The notes beneath the pieces are model-generated. The model searched no databases and was not told the DNA's origin. It saw nothing but the letters and a program-made list of their open reading frames with translations. A stretch of DNA of 64,000 nt from Thioalkalivibrio sp. K90mix (GTDB lineage: Bacteria; Pseudomonadota; Gammaproteobacteria; Ectothiorhodospirales; Ectothiorhodospiraceae), in assembly GCF_000025545.1 (NCBI RefSeq), contig NC_013889.1, positions 62,001 through 126,000 on the forward strand, written 5' to 3'. Each line of letters starts with the position of its first letter. The stretch's first letter is position 1. Position numbers and translations under genes: made by a program. Of the stretch, positions 18,090 to 26,721 are shown one piece after another.

Positions 18090-18725
18090 ATGACCGCCCA
18101 TGCCTTTCTCGACTATGCCCTGGAACGCGACGTCCTGCGCTTTGGCGAGTTCACACTGAAGTCGGGGCGGACAAGCCCGTATTTCTTCAATGCCGGCCTG
18201 TTCAACCGGGGCTCCGATCTCGTGCGCCTGGGCGAGTTCTACGCGCAGGCCATCGTCGATTCCGGCGTCGCCTTCGATCTGGTGTTTGGCCCGGCGTACA
18301 AGGGCATCCCGCTGGCCGCGGCCGTCACCGAGGCGCTCTACCGCGACCACGACATGGATCGCCCCTGGGCCTTCAACCGCAAGGAGGCCAAGGATCATGG
18401 CGAGGGCGGCAACATCGTGGGGGCACCGCTGGCCGGGCGCGTGCTGATCGTGGACGACGTGATCACCGCCGGCACGGCCATCCGTGAATCGGTGGAGCTG
18501 ATCCGCGCGGCGGGCGCCACGCCGGTGGCGGTGGCCATTGCCCTGGATCGCGAAGAGCGTGGCCGTGGCGCGCGCTCGGCGATCCAGGAGGTCGAGGACG
18601 AACTGGGCCTGGAGGTCGTGCGCGTGGCCCGGCTGGGGGACCTGGTGCAGATGCTGGAGCAGACCGGCCGCGCCCCCGAGCACCTCGAGGCCCTGCGCGC
18701 CTACCGCTCCGAATACGGCGTCTGA
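18090..18725 (+). CDS. pyrE: Orotate phosphoribosyltransferase
   Basis: 211 residues, the family length. It transfers the phosphoribosyl group of PRPP to orotate in UMP synthesis. The PRPP loop [14 protein letters not shown] is at about residues 117-130, and [15 protein letters not shown] near residue 25 matches the N-terminal PyrE signature. It is divergent from xthA, a pairing (pyrE next to an Xth/Crc-type gene) seen in other gammaproteobacteria. Confidence 0.96.
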   Translation: MTAHAFLDYALERDVLRFGEFTLKSGRTSPYFFNAGLFNRGSDLVRLGEFYAQAIVDSGVAFDLVFGPAYKGIPLAAAVTEALYRDHDMDRPWAFNRKEAKDHGEGGNIVGAPLAGRVLIVDDVITAGTAIRESVELIRAAGATPVAVAIALDREERGRGARSAIQEVEDELGLEVVRVARLGDLVQMLEQTGRAPEHLEALRAYRSEYGV

Positions 18726-18730
18726 CCGGC

Positions 18731-19735
18731 TCAGGAAGCGCCGTCTTCCGAGTGCCCCAGCCGCTCCAGGCGGCGCTGCAGTTCCAGGGCCCGCAGGCGG
18801 TATCCGCGTGCGGCCTCGAACTCCGGGTCCAGCTCCAGCGCCTCGTCCCAAAGGGCGATTGCCTCTTCCAGGTCCTGGTTGCGGTAACGCCGGATCGCGG
18901 CCGAATGTAGCTCTTCCTTGCGTTGCTCGCGCAGTTCCTCGCGCGCGTCCCGGGCCGCATCGCGCCCGGAGTCGGCCTCCAGCGCCCGGTCATAGGCGGT
19001 CAGTGCGGCGCCGGTGTCGTCCGCATCGCGTGCCTGGTTCCCGCGTTGCTCCCAGTACCGCCCCTCCACTTCGTGCTCCAGCGCCGCCAGCCGTCGGCCC
19101 CAGCGGCCGTTACCGCTCTGCTCGCGCGCGTGCTGGAGCCCTTCTCGCGCCTCCGCATACCGGCCGGCTTCCAGGTCGGCCTCGATGGCGCGCAGGTAGG
19201 CATCCTCGTCGTCCTGCCCGCCCAGGGCCGCCAATTGCTCGTCGAGTGTTTCCCTATCGGCGGTGCTCGCCTCGCGCGGGGCGGTTTCCGGGATGCGCAG
19301 GCGCTGCCCTGCCAGTAGCCGCGACGGCCGCTCGATGTCGTTGTAACGCGCCAGGATCAGGAAACGATTGGCGTCGCCGAGATACCGCCGGGCCAGCTGT
19401 CCCAGCGTTTCGCCAGACTCTACCGTATGTTCGAACGATGCCTCGCCAAGTTCTTCGACCGGGTCCGCATCCAGCTGCGCGCGCAGACTGCGGGCAACCC
19501 GGTGCTCGGGCTCGCCTTCGAGAAACCGGTCCAGTGCCCGATCGGCGTGTTCCGTGTCCCCTTCCTGCAGGGCCTCGATGATCTCCGCGATGGTCAGGTC
19601 TTCCGCTGGCGCGGGGCCTTCTGCAGCGGACTCTTCTGACGCCTCGGTGAGCGGTTCCTTTCCGTTGACTCCGAGCATTGCGCAACCGGTCAGCAAGGCA
19701 ACGAGGGGCAATACGGTCCCGACAACAAGACGCAT
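18731..19735 (-). CDS. LysM / TPR outer-membrane lipoprotein
   Basis: 334 residues. A lipoprotein signal peptide with lipobox LLTGC is at residues 14-18. After a low-complexity acidic linker comes a LysM domain (HTVESGETLGQLARRYLGD to GQRLRIP, about residues 98-145), which binds glycan. A C-terminal TPR-like region follows (AYDRALEADSGRDAARDA, AIALWDEALELDPEFEAARG). It is probably anchored in the outer membrane and contacts peptidoglycan; the exact role is not known. It sits five bases downstream of the PPM phosphatase gene, so they are likely co-expressed. Confidence 0.85.
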   Translation of the reverse strand: MRLVVGTVLPLVALLTGCAMLGVNGKEPLTEASEESAAEGPAPAEDLTIAEIIEALQEGDTEHADRALDRFLEGEPEHRVARSLRAQLDADPVEELGEASFEHTVESGETLGQLARRYLGDANRFLILARYNDIERPSRLLAGQRLRIPETAPREASTADRETLDEQLAALGGQDDEDAYLRAIEADLEAGRYAEAREGLQHAREQSGNGRWGRRLAALEHEVEGRYWEQRGNQARDADDTGAALTAYDRALEADSGRDAARDAREELREQRKEELHSAAIRRYRNQDLEEAIALWDEALELDPEFEAARGYRLRALELQRRLERLGHSEDGAS

Positions 19736-19740
19736 TGTGT

Positions 19741-20571
19741 TCAGTCCAGAGGCCAGAAGAGGATTGCAAGGACGGCGAGCAGTAGCAGGGCCCCCAGTAG
19801 CGTCGGCCGGATGGCGGCAAGCAGGTGGTGGCGATCCGGCGTGTCCACACCTTGTGCACGCCAGGCGGCGATGGCCACATTGTCGCCATGCCCGCCGCCG
19901 CGCTGTGCCGCGAGGGCGGCCGCCTTGGTACAGGCGGCCTGAAACCCCGGCTGGCCCATCCATCGAGCACTTTCCTCGGGGCTCAGCTGTTCCCAGTACC
20001 CATCGGAGCACAGCAGGAAGCGGCTGTCGGGTGTCAGCGGGGTCTCGCCATGGTCCACCCGTACCGGATCCACTACACCCAGGGCCTGCAGGAGCTGGTT
20101 CTGTTCGGGGTGGGTTGCCATATCTTCTTCGCGGATCTCGCCGGCATCCAGCAGCGCCTGCACCCGCGTGTGGTCCCGTGTGCGGGTGACCAGGCGCCCC
20201 CCTTCGAAGTGATACAGACGGCTGTCGCCGCAGTGGGCCCACCAGGCCCGCTCCGGCCCGACATACAGCGCCACCAGCGTGGTCCCGGGCTGGTCGCCGG
20301 CTGCCGCGCCGGGGTTGTACAGGGCGGCCTGCGTCTCGCGAAAGAGACGCTCCAGGAGTGCCGCCGGGTCCTCCGGGCGACCGTCACATTCGTTCCACAG
20401 GCGCTCGGCGGTGGCGATCGCCATTCGGGCCGCCTGTGCGCCGTCTGCGTGCCCGCCCATGCCATCCGCGACGACCAGCAACGCGCAGCGGGCACCCGGG
20501 CAGGCCCATACACCGGCTGCGTCCTGCTGCTCGCGCCGCCCGCCGATTTCCTGGGCTACTGCGGTCTCCAT
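19741..20571 (-). CDS. PPM-family Ser/Thr protein phosphatase, membrane-tethered
   Basis: 276 residues. The metal-dependent PPM motifs are visible: REQQDAAGV, VVADGMGGHADG (near 38-49), AHCGDSRLY and GHGDNVAIAAW (near 227-237). A single C-terminal hydrophobic helix (TLLGALLLLAVLAILFWPL) should tether the cytoplasmic catalytic domain to the inner membrane. The ATG at 20571 is used; a GTG five codons upstream is also possible. Such phosphatases pair with Hanks-type kinases, but none is in the window. Its partner may be encoded elsewhere. Confidence 0.9.
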   Translation of the reverse strand: METAVAQEIGGRREQQDAAGVWACPGARCALLVVADGMGGHADGAQAARMAIATAERLWNECDGRPEDPAALLERLFRETQAALYNPGAAAGDQPGTTLVALYVGPERAWWAHCGDSRLYHFEGGRLVTRTRDHTRVQALLDAGEIREEDMATHPEQNQLLQALGVVDPVRVDHGETPLTPDSRFLLCSDGYWEQLSPEESARWMGQPGFQAACTKAAALAAQRGGGHGDNVAIAAWRAQGVDTPDRHHLLAAIRPTLLGALLLLAVLAILFWPLD

Positions 20572-20646
20572 CCCCTGTCCCCGCACCTGACTCCGAAACC
20601 ATCATGGCCCAGGCGGCGGGTCGCTGTCAGCGCGCGTGGGTATTTC

Positions 20647-21597
20647 CTACCCGGTGGCGCCGATCCAGAAGTCGATGGAGCGGCCGAGGAAGTCGTCCCA
20701 GGTCATGTAGTGGGAGCCGTCGCAGGAGAAGGTCAGGCTGACCATGCCATTGAACAGGTTCACCGAGGCCGAGCGCAGGTAGATGGTCTCGTCGGCAAAG
20801 CGCAGGGCCTTGAGCCCTTCGAGCACGCGGCCCATGGCCTCCTTCGGGATCAGCGCTTCCTCCGGGTAGGGCTCGTGGGGGAAGGCGAGGCAGACATCGG
20901 GGTCGGCCAGCGACTCGTGGGTCAGGATGCGGTAGCGGTAGGGGTCCTCGGTGGTCCAGAGCGTCGCTCGAGAGCTGGAGAAATGGAACACACCCTGAAA
21001 TACGCCGCGCTCGGTGAACAGTTCCTCCAGGATGGCCAGCGCGGTGTCGATGTGCTGGTCCATCAGACTCTCGGTGCGGCTCTGCAGGAACAGCGTCCCG
21101 CGGATCGACGGGTCGCCCTTGATCTGGCGCCACTCATTGGGTTCTTCGTAAAGATCCTCCGACAGGTCCGGCAGGTTGCGCAGGTCGAAGTCCGCACCCA
21201 GGAACCCGAGTGCCGTGCCGTTCTCGTCGCGTACCAGCTGTAGTGCGGTGAGCGACGGGCGCCGCCCGAGCAGGCTGATGTAGGCCTCTGACAGCAGAAA
21301 GCCCGCAGCCGGCACCGCCTCCTTCATGTAAGGACGCTGCGAGCGGTCGCGCCCGAAGTGCTCCGGCAGCACCCCGCTGCGCGAGATGTTGTCCGAGAGC
21401 TGGATGCCCTCGGTGTTCAGGGCATAGACAAATGTGGCTTCCGGGATCTGCCGGATCGCCTCTTCCAGGATCGAATCCAGTGCCTCGCGTCGTGGCCAGG
21501 CCGTGCTTATACGGGCGGCGATTTCGGCCAGCGGCTCCTGTAGCCGGGCTTCCAGATACTCGCGCTGGTGCTCGATGGCTTTTTTCAGTTCCGTCAT
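20647..21597 (-). CDS. PDC/Cache-like sensor-domain protein without output domain
   Basis: 316 residues, no signal peptide or membrane helix evident. The middle (TFVYALNTEGIQLSDNIS to PYMKEAVPAAGFLLSEAYISLLGRRPSLTALQLVRDENG) resembles the PDC/Cache ligand-binding fold found in sensor histidine kinases and chemoreceptors. The C-terminal half is unrecognised, with SCDGSHYMTWDDFLGRSIDFW at the end. No kinase, GGDEF or methyl-accepting domain is attached. It is on the same strand as the PPM phosphatase and LysM genes, 75 bases upstream of the former. Confidence 0.75.
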   Translation of the reverse strand: MTELKKAIEHQREYLEARLQEPLAEIAARISTAWPRREALDSILEEAIRQIPEATFVYALNTEGIQLSDNISRSGVLPEHFGRDRSQRPYMKEAVPAAGFLLSEAYISLLGRRPSLTALQLVRDENGTALGFLGADFDLRNLPDLSEDLYEEPNEWRQIKGDPSIRGTLFLQSRTESLMDQHIDTALAILEELFTERGVFQGVFHFSSSRATLWTTEDPYRYRILTHESLADPDVCLAFPHEPYPEEALIPKEAMGRVLEGLKALRFADETIYLRSASVNLFNGMVSLTFSCDGSHYMTWDDFLGRSIDFWIGATG

Positions 21598-21885
21598 GGT
21601 GCGCTGTCGTCTCTTTTCGGTGCGACGTGATTATCTCTGATCGCGCATGTCGCTGTCGTGAAGCCAATCCGGTTGGCCGTTCGGGCTCCCCCTTTTGTTG
21701 AGCATGAAGCGTGCCGATTAACCAATCTTCCGTGATCGGCCATCCGGTCCACAGTTCGGTGATGGAGGTCGTCGAACCAATGAGGTTTGTCCGGGCCGTT
21801 TCTGCGCGCCGGGTATTCTCTCTGGTGCTGCCGCCCCTTTTCGCGCGAGGCTGATTCTCGTGATCCACTCCCCGTTGGAGCAACC

Positions 21886-22206
21886 ATGCATATTCATCTT
21901 GATACTACGGACCTGATGACCCGCGTGCGCCTCGAATCCCGCTGGCGTTCGGCCGGGGCCACGGTCACCAGTGGCGATGGGGCCGAGCGCCCCGATCTGG
22001 TGGTGATCGACCTGGCGGCCCGCGACGTGGACACCGTGGCCACCTGGCGCGAACGCTGTCCGGATGCCGCCATCCTGGCCTTCGGCCCGCACGTGGAAGG
22101 CGCGATGCTCAAGGCCGCCCGCCAGGCGGGTGCCGACGAGGTCGTCGTGCGCGGCAAGGTTGCCGATCGCGTGAGCCGCCGAATCGAAGGCTCCGCGGCA
22201 CCGTAA
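21886..22206 (+). CDS. Stand-alone receiver-like protein, 106 aa
   Basis: A short alpha/beta protein with alternating strands (RPDLVVIDLAARDV; AAILAFGPHVEG; ADEVVVRGKVADRV) spaced like a response-regulator receiver. The usual N-terminal acidic pair is missing, and Asp in VVIDLA is the only candidate phosphoacceptor. The ATG at 21886 has GGAG seven bases upstream. No output domain follows. It may be a degenerate receiver or a partner-binding module. It lies between the sensor-domain protein and a MITE copy. Confidence 0.7.
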   Translation: MHIHLDTTDLMTRVRLESRWRSAGATVTSGDGAERPDLVVIDLAARDVDTVATWRERCPDAAILAFGPHVEGAMLKAARQAGADEVVVRGKVADRVSRRIEGSAAP

Positions 22207-22313
22207 CGGTGCCCCGTCTGAGCGGGCTCGGTACAGGCCCCGAGGAAGGACCGGGCGAGCGCCCGACATGCGGGGCGGTTGTGTCATGGTCTGGGCGGCG
22301 TATGCTGGCCTAG

Positions 22314-22623
22314 GGAGACGCTGATTGAATCGCACGTCCGCGTTGGCGCCCCCTGTTTTCCGGGACAAGGCGCGTCGTGCAGCGGGTAGTGGTTCTACCC
22401 GCCCGTTTTTGATCGATTCGGGGCGCAACGCCGGATCGGGGAACAGGGGGCGCCAACCCCACAAGCCATTGAAAGCAGCGGCTCGGCCGCCCGTTGTTAT
22501 CAGAAACGGGCGTGGGAACGGCGTTGCGGCTCCTTTGTGCAGCATGACTGCACGACAGTCACCGCGCCTTGTTCGCACGCAAAAGCGACTCGAGCGCGGA
22601 CGCGCGACTCAATCAGCGTTTCC
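22314..22623 (-). mobile_element. MITE copy 2, next to the IS5-family IS
   Basis: 310-bp element with ends GGAGACGCTGATTGAATCGC and GCGACTCAATCAGCGTTTCC and perfect CTAG on both sides (22310-22313 and 22624-22627). Relative to copies 1 and 3 it is inverted. Homologous stems with different sequence are kept: GTTGGCGCCCCCTGTT (22342-22357) with its exact complement at 22442-22457, and GCGGGTAG/CTACCCGC around the same loop (22382-22402). One extra hairpin region with CCCGTT/AACGGG is specific to this copy. The right CTAG is shared with the IS at 22628. Confidence 0.9.
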
Positions 22624-22716
22624 CTAGGGAAACGCTGATCAATGGGCCTGCATCCGGCTCCGTGCCCCGCCGAAGCGTTTTTGGAAGGGCACTGGGGCCA
22701 TTACGGCCGGCCTGGG

Positions 22717-22750
22717 CCCCTGTAACCGCCGTTTTTGGCGGTTACAGGGG
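22717..22750 (-). terminator. Strong hairpin inside the IS5-family element
   Basis: CCCCTGTAACCGCC (22717-22730) pairs perfectly with GGCGGTTACAGGGG (22737-22750) across a GTTTTT loop, just after the transposase stop. It probably terminates transposase transcription or blocks impinging transcription. Confidence 0.65.
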
Positions 22751-22773
22751 CGATTTCCGGTCCTGCGGACACA

Positions 22774-23739
22774 CTACCCCTGCGGCAGCAGCCCCCATTG
22801 TCGCGCACGGTACAGGTTCGCCAGGGCGAACAGGCTGTGCAGCTGCGCGGTGTTCTTCTTGAGGCCGCGGTAGCGCACCTTGCGATATCCGAACAGGTTC
22901 TTCACCACATGGAACGGATGCTCCACGATCGAACGCAACTGAGCCTTGTGCCGTTCAGCGGCGCGCACCTGATCGCGTTCGGGGCCCTCTGGCATCGCGC
23001 GTACCGTGCCGCGCTTGCGCGCGATGTGCGTCTCCGGACGATGGCCTTCCAGTCGCTTCTCCGCACCGATGTAGCCGGCATCGCCATGCAGGCTCGCTTC
23101 CTCGCCGTGGAGCAGTTCCGGCACCTGCGAGACGTCCGAGACATTCGCAGCGGTACCCTTCACGGTATGAACCAGGCCGGTGACGACATCGGCCCCGATA
23201 TGCGCCTTCATCCCGAAGTACCACTGGTTGCCTTTCCTCGCCTGGTGCATCTCTGGATCGCGCGCCTTCTCCCGGTTCTTGGTCGACGGCGGGGCCGCGA
23301 TCAGGGTGGCGTCCACCACTGTGCCCTCGCGCAACATCAGTCCCCGCTGCTGCAGATGGGCGTTGATCCGGTCGAAGATCACCTGGGTCAGGTTGTGCTG
23401 CTCCAGCAGCCGGCGGAACTGCAGCAGGGTCGTGGCATCCGGGGCGTCTTCGCGGCTCAGGTCGATCCCGACAAAGCTCCGGATCGCCTGGCTGTCGTAC
23501 ACCGCGTCCTCGATCCCTTCGTCCGACAGGTTGAAGCACTGCTGGGCCACGTACATCCGCAGCATCCGTTCCAGACCAATCGGCGGACGACCCCGCTTCC
23601 CCTTCGGGTAGTGCGGCTCGATCGCCTCCACCAGCGCCGCCCAGGGCGTGATCGCATCGATCTCCCCCAGAAAGCGGTCGCGCCGCGTCTGCTTACGCTT
23701 GGCGGAATACTCGAGATCGGAAAAGCTGCGCTGGGACAT
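22774..23739 (-). CDS. IS5-family transposase
   Basis: 321 residues with the complete DDE triad. The first Asp is in VVDATLIAAP, the second in LHGDAGYIGAEKR, and the Glu in SIVEHPFHVVKNLFGYRKVRYRGL with the YREK-like signature. An N-terminal DUF772-like helical region is followed by the RNase H-like catalytic domain. No frameshift or stop interrupts it, so it may be active. Confidence 0.95.
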   Translation of the reverse strand: MSQRSFSDLEYSAKRKQTRRDRFLGEIDAITPWAALVEAIEPHYPKGKRGRPPIGLERMLRMYVAQQCFNLSDEGIEDAVYDSQAIRSFVGIDLSREDAPDATTLLQFRRLLEQHNLTQVIFDRINAHLQQRGLMLREGTVVDATLIAAPPSTKNREKARDPEMHQARKGNQWYFGMKAHIGADVVTGLVHTVKGTAANVSDVSQVPELLHGEEASLHGDAGYIGAEKRLEGHRPETHIARKRGTVRAMPEGPERDQVRAAERHKAQLRSIVEHPFHVVKNLFGYRKVRYRGLKKNTAQLHSLFALANLYRARQWGLLPQG

Positions 23740-23850
23740 CGGCCATCACCTCGGGCAGGAAACCTGGCGCCATTATCCCAAACCCGCCAGGTGGGCGGGA
23801 CCCACGGCGGAATAAATCAGTGTTTCCCTAGGGGAAAAGGGAGGGCGTGT

Positions 23851-24546
23851 ATGCGCTTAATGAGTCTGTGGCTGGCCGGTCTGGTCCTGGTCTGGCCGAT
23901 CGTCGCCAGCGCGGATGAGGCGTGGCCGCCGGGATTCGTGGCGGCCCGCGACGTGGTGCCGGGGTTGGTCGAGGAGATCCGCTATTTCGGCGAAGACAAC
24001 TTCGTCGGCGAGCCCATTGACGGCTATGAGGCGCCGGTTTGCATCCTTACCGTCCCGGCTGCCGAGGCGCTGGCCGGGGTGCAGGAACGCCTGAAGCCGT
24101 TTGGGCTCGGGATCAAGGTGTTTGACTGTTACCGCCCCCAGCAGGCGGTGGACCATTTCGTGCGCTGGGCGGCGGACCCGGACGCAACGGAGATGCAGGA
24201 GCGCTATTACCCGAACGTGCCCAAGGACGAGTTGTTCGAGCGCGGCTATATCGCGGAGCAGTCCACCCATTCGCGCGGCTCCACGGTCGATGTCACCCTC
24301 GTTGATCGCGAAACCGGCAGCGAGCTGGACATGGGGACCGACTTCGACCGCTTCAGTCCGCGCTCCTGGCCGGACGCGGCCGATGCCACACCACAGCAGC
24401 GCGCGAACCGCGTCCTGCTACAGCGCCTGATGGTGGAGGCGGGCTTCGAGCCCTACGCCCAGGAGTGGTGGCACTTCACGCTGGCCAACGAACCCTTCCC
24501 TGAGACTTCGTTCGACTTCCCCGTGGCTCACCCGCCCCGCGACTGA
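23851..24546 (+). CDS. D-alanyl-D-alanine dipeptidase (VanX/DdpX type), exported
   Basis: 231 residues. An N-terminal signal peptide (MRLMSLWLAGLVLVWPIVASA) is followed by the M15D peptidase fold. VFDCYRPQQAVDHFVRWA, STHSRGSTVDVTLVD (His and Asp zinc ligands) and QEWWHFTL (catalytic Glu and His ligand) are all present. It hydrolyses D-Ala-D-Ala dipeptide and here should act in the periplasm, more likely in cell-wall salvage than glycopeptide resistance. The ribosome-binding site GGGAGGG lies only about 10 bases from the IS5 insertion boundary. Confidence 0.9.
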   Translation: MRLMSLWLAGLVLVWPIVASADEAWPPGFVAARDVVPGLVEEIRYFGEDNFVGEPIDGYEAPVCILTVPAAEALAGVQERLKPFGLGIKVFDCYRPQQAVDHFVRWAADPDATEMQERYYPNVPKDELFERGYIAEQSTHSRGSTVDVTLVDRETGSELDMGTDFDRFSPRSWPDAADATPQQRANRVLLQRLMVEAGFEPYAQEWWHFTLANEPFPETSFDFPVAHPPRD

Positions 24547-24698
24547 CGGGGCGATTGGAGAAGACGCCGACAGGCCCTGCAACATGGGACGTTCTGTGTG
24601 AACCGTGGACCGATCCCTTCGTCCCGGTCCTTCGTCAATCGCGGCCATGCTACGACCCGCTGGCAGCCTGTTGCATACAACAAGAAAGGAAATGATTA

Positions 24699-25604
24699 AT
24701 GGGCCTGGGTGTTGGACTGGTGGTGCTGGCAGCCTTCTTCTGGGGGCTGTCCGGCGGGATCGGCGGGATCCTGATGGCCGAGGGCTGGGATGCCTTCGTG
24801 GTCTCGTTCTACCGCGGGGCCATCGGCCTGCTGTTCGTGCTGATCTGGCTCGCCTGGCGTCCGGGCGGCAGCGGGCTGGGCAGCGGCAAGATGTGGTTCT
24901 GGTCGGCCGTGGCCGGGCTGGGCGTGGCCGGCAACTTCGCGTTCTACTTTCTCAGCATCGCGCATGGCAGTGTCGCGGTCGCCGCTACATTGATGTACTG
25001 CGCCCCGGTGTTCGTCTACATCATCTCGTTTGCCCTGAGACTGGAATCCCCGACCACGCTCAAGCTGGTGGCCATCGCGATGGTCATGGTCGGCATCGTG
25101 CTGCTCACCCAGATTTACGACACCGGGGCGGGCGGCGTGACGCTGATCGGCGCCGGGGCCGGCCTGCTGGCGGGCTTGTCCTACGCGATCTTTATCTTCG
25201 GCTTCAAGTACGCCGGCCAGCACGGCAGCCCGCAGGCGATCCTCGCGATTGCCTTCGGCGTGCTGGTCATCCTGCTGATGCTGCCGGGCGACAATACGCA
25301 GATGGCCAGCGTACTGACCACCACCGACTGGCCGCTGTTCCTGGCCCTCGGCATTTTCGGCGCTGGCCTGTCGTTCGCCTTCTATATCAACGGGCTGCGG
25401 ACCACAGCACCGGCCGTCGCCTCGATCGTCGCGATGATCGAGCCGGTCACCGCCACGCTCTTCGGCGTCGCGATCCTGAACGAAAGCCTAACCCTGATTC
25501 AGATCATCGGCATGGCCCTCATCCTCGTCACGGTTACCGCCCTCAGCGTCTCCTCGCGCGCGACCCCACCTCCGGTCCCGGAGCGGAGTCGCGACGACAA
25601 CTAG
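24699..25604 (+). CDS. EamA/DMT-family transporter
   Basis: 301 residues with about ten hydrophobic helices in two EamA repeats. The first contains GLSGGIGGILMAEGWDAFVV, and the second ends in VASIVAMIEPVTATLFGVAI, the conserved EPV of the family. These are inner-membrane metabolite or drug exporters; the substrate cannot be told from sequence. AAGAAAGGAAATG-type purines precede the ATG at 24699. Confidence 0.88.
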   Translation: MGLGVGLVVLAAFFWGLSGGIGGILMAEGWDAFVVSFYRGAIGLLFVLIWLAWRPGGSGLGSGKMWFWSAVAGLGVAGNFAFYFLSIAHGSVAVAATLMYCAPVFVYIISFALRLESPTTLKLVAIAMVMVGIVLLTQIYDTGAGGVTLIGAGAGLLAGLSYAIFIFGFKYAGQHGSPQAILAIAFGVLVILLMLPGDNTQMASVLTTTDWPLFLALGIFGAGLSFAFYINGLRTTAPAVASIVAMIEPVTATLFGVAILNESLTLIQIIGMALILVTVTALSVSSRATPPPVPERSRDDN

Positions 25605-25665
25605 CGATCGGTTTGCTGGATCCGTTATATGCTGGGCCAGAGCCACAGCCGCACATGAGGATGCA

Positions 25666-26661
25666 ATGAAGGTTGCCGTTTTCAGTATCCAGCAGCACGA
25701 TCACGAACATCTCGTGCCGGGCCTGACGGCCGCCGGGATGGAGCCGGTGGTATATGCCGAGCGCCTGACCGAGGAAACCATCCATCTGGCCGCGGGCGTC
25801 GATGCGGTCTGCGTTTTCACCAACGACGACCTCAAGCGGGGCGTGATTGACGGGCTGGCGGACCAGGGGATTCAAGTGATCGCGCTGCGTTGCTCCGGTT
25901 ACGACAATCTGGATGTGGGGCGCGCGCGCGAACGCGGCGTGCGAGTGGGGCGGGTTCCTGCGTATTCCCCGAATGCGGTCGCGGAGCACGCGGTCGCCTT
26001 ATTGCTGACGCTGAACCGCAGCGTGCACCGGGCCTGGGACCGGACCCGGCGTGGCGATTTCCGGCTCGACCACCTGACGGGCTTTGACCTGGTCGGGCGC
26101 ACCGTGGGTGTGGTGGGCACCGGGCGGATCGGCCAGGTCTTCGCGCGGATCATGCTCGGCTTTGGCTGCCGCGTGCTTGCGCACGACCCGTACCCGAATG
26201 CGGAGCTGCAGGCCGTGGGGGTGGAGTATCGGGACCTGGATACGCTGCTGGCGGAGTCCTCGGTGGTGAGCCTGAGCTGTCCGATGACGCCGGAGAACCG
26301 GCACATGATCAATGCCGACACTCTCGCGCGGATGCCGCGCGGGGCCTTTCTGATCAATACCGCACGCGGAGCACTGGTGGATACCGATGCCGCCGAGATC
26401 GCGCTGGACTCGGGTCAGCTGGGCGGATTCGCGCTGGATGTCTACGAGGCAGAGGCGGGGCTGTTCTTCCGCGACTGGTCGCTGGCCGGTCTGCCGGACC
26501 GGCGCCTGGCGCGCCTGATGCAGCGCGACGATGTGCTGGTCACCGGCCACCAGGCCTTCCTGACCCACGAGGCGCTGACCAACATCGCCGACACCACCGT
26601 GAGCAACCTGACCACTCTGCATCAGGACCCGGACGCGCAGCCCGAAGGCCGTGTCGTCTGA
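25666..26661 (+). CDS. ldhA: 2-hydroxyacid dehydrogenase, probable D-lactate dehydrogenase
   Basis: 331 residues, matching the LdhA branch. NAD is bound by VGVVGTGRIGQVFARIMLGFG (near residues 147-167). The catalytic Arg is in INTARGALVD, the Glu in ALDVYEAEAGLFFRDWS (a stretch typical of fermentative D-LDH), and the His in TGHQAFLTHEAL. It reduces pyruvate to D-lactate with NADH. In a chemolithotroph this suggests endogenous fermentation or redox balancing (inference). A strong hairpin terminator follows. Confidence 0.9.
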   Translation: MKVAVFSIQQHDHEHLVPGLTAAGMEPVVYAERLTEETIHLAAGVDAVCVFTNDDLKRGVIDGLADQGIQVIALRCSGYDNLDVGRARERGVRVGRVPAYSPNAVAEHAVALLLTLNRSVHRAWDRTRRGDFRLDHLTGFDLVGRTVGVVGTGRIGQVFARIMLGFGCRVLAHDPYPNAELQAVGVEYRDLDTLLAESSVVSLSCPMTPENRHMINADTLARMPRGAFLINTARGALVDTDAAEIALDSGQLGGFALDVYEAEAGLFFRDWSLAGLPDRRLARLMQRDDVLVTGHQAFLTHEALTNIADTTVSNLTTLHQDPDAQPEGRVV

Positions 26662-26668
26662 TTCGATT

Positions 26669-26708
26669 GCGACTTGCCCCGGGACGCATATACCCCGGGG
26701 CAAGTCGC
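26669..26708. terminator. Terminator between ldhA and the MBL gene
   Basis: GCGACTTGCCCCGGG (26669-26683) pairs with CCCGGGGCAAGTCGC (26694-26708), a perfect 15-bp stem between convergent genes. The loop is AT-rich and only a short T-run follows. Confidence 0.75.
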
Positions 26709-26721
26709 TTTCCATGCTTTT

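Larger units (their letters stand above)
22628..23827 (-). mobile_element. IS5-family insertion sequence, intact
   Basis: 1200 bp with ends GGAAACGCTGATCAATG and CAGTGTTTCC, flanked by CTAG at 22624-22627 and 23828-23831. That fits the YTAR target of the IS5 group. It encodes one full-length DDE transposase (22774-23739). The same ends bound the MITE copies, so this IS is the obvious trans-acting helper. It landed 20 bases before the start codon of the dipeptidase gene at 23851. Confidence 0.92.

Noticed and set aside
22325-22627. A 100-codon ORF spans MITE copy 2 (similar ORFs cross copies 1 and 3).
   Set aside because: It uses a TTG start, is made of the inverted-repeat sequence itself, and reading frames differ between copies; explained by structure rather than coding.
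26669-26708. The long GC hairpin between ldhA and the MBL gene as a riboswitch.
   Set aside because: It lies 3' of both convergent genes, so it is best read as a shared terminator.
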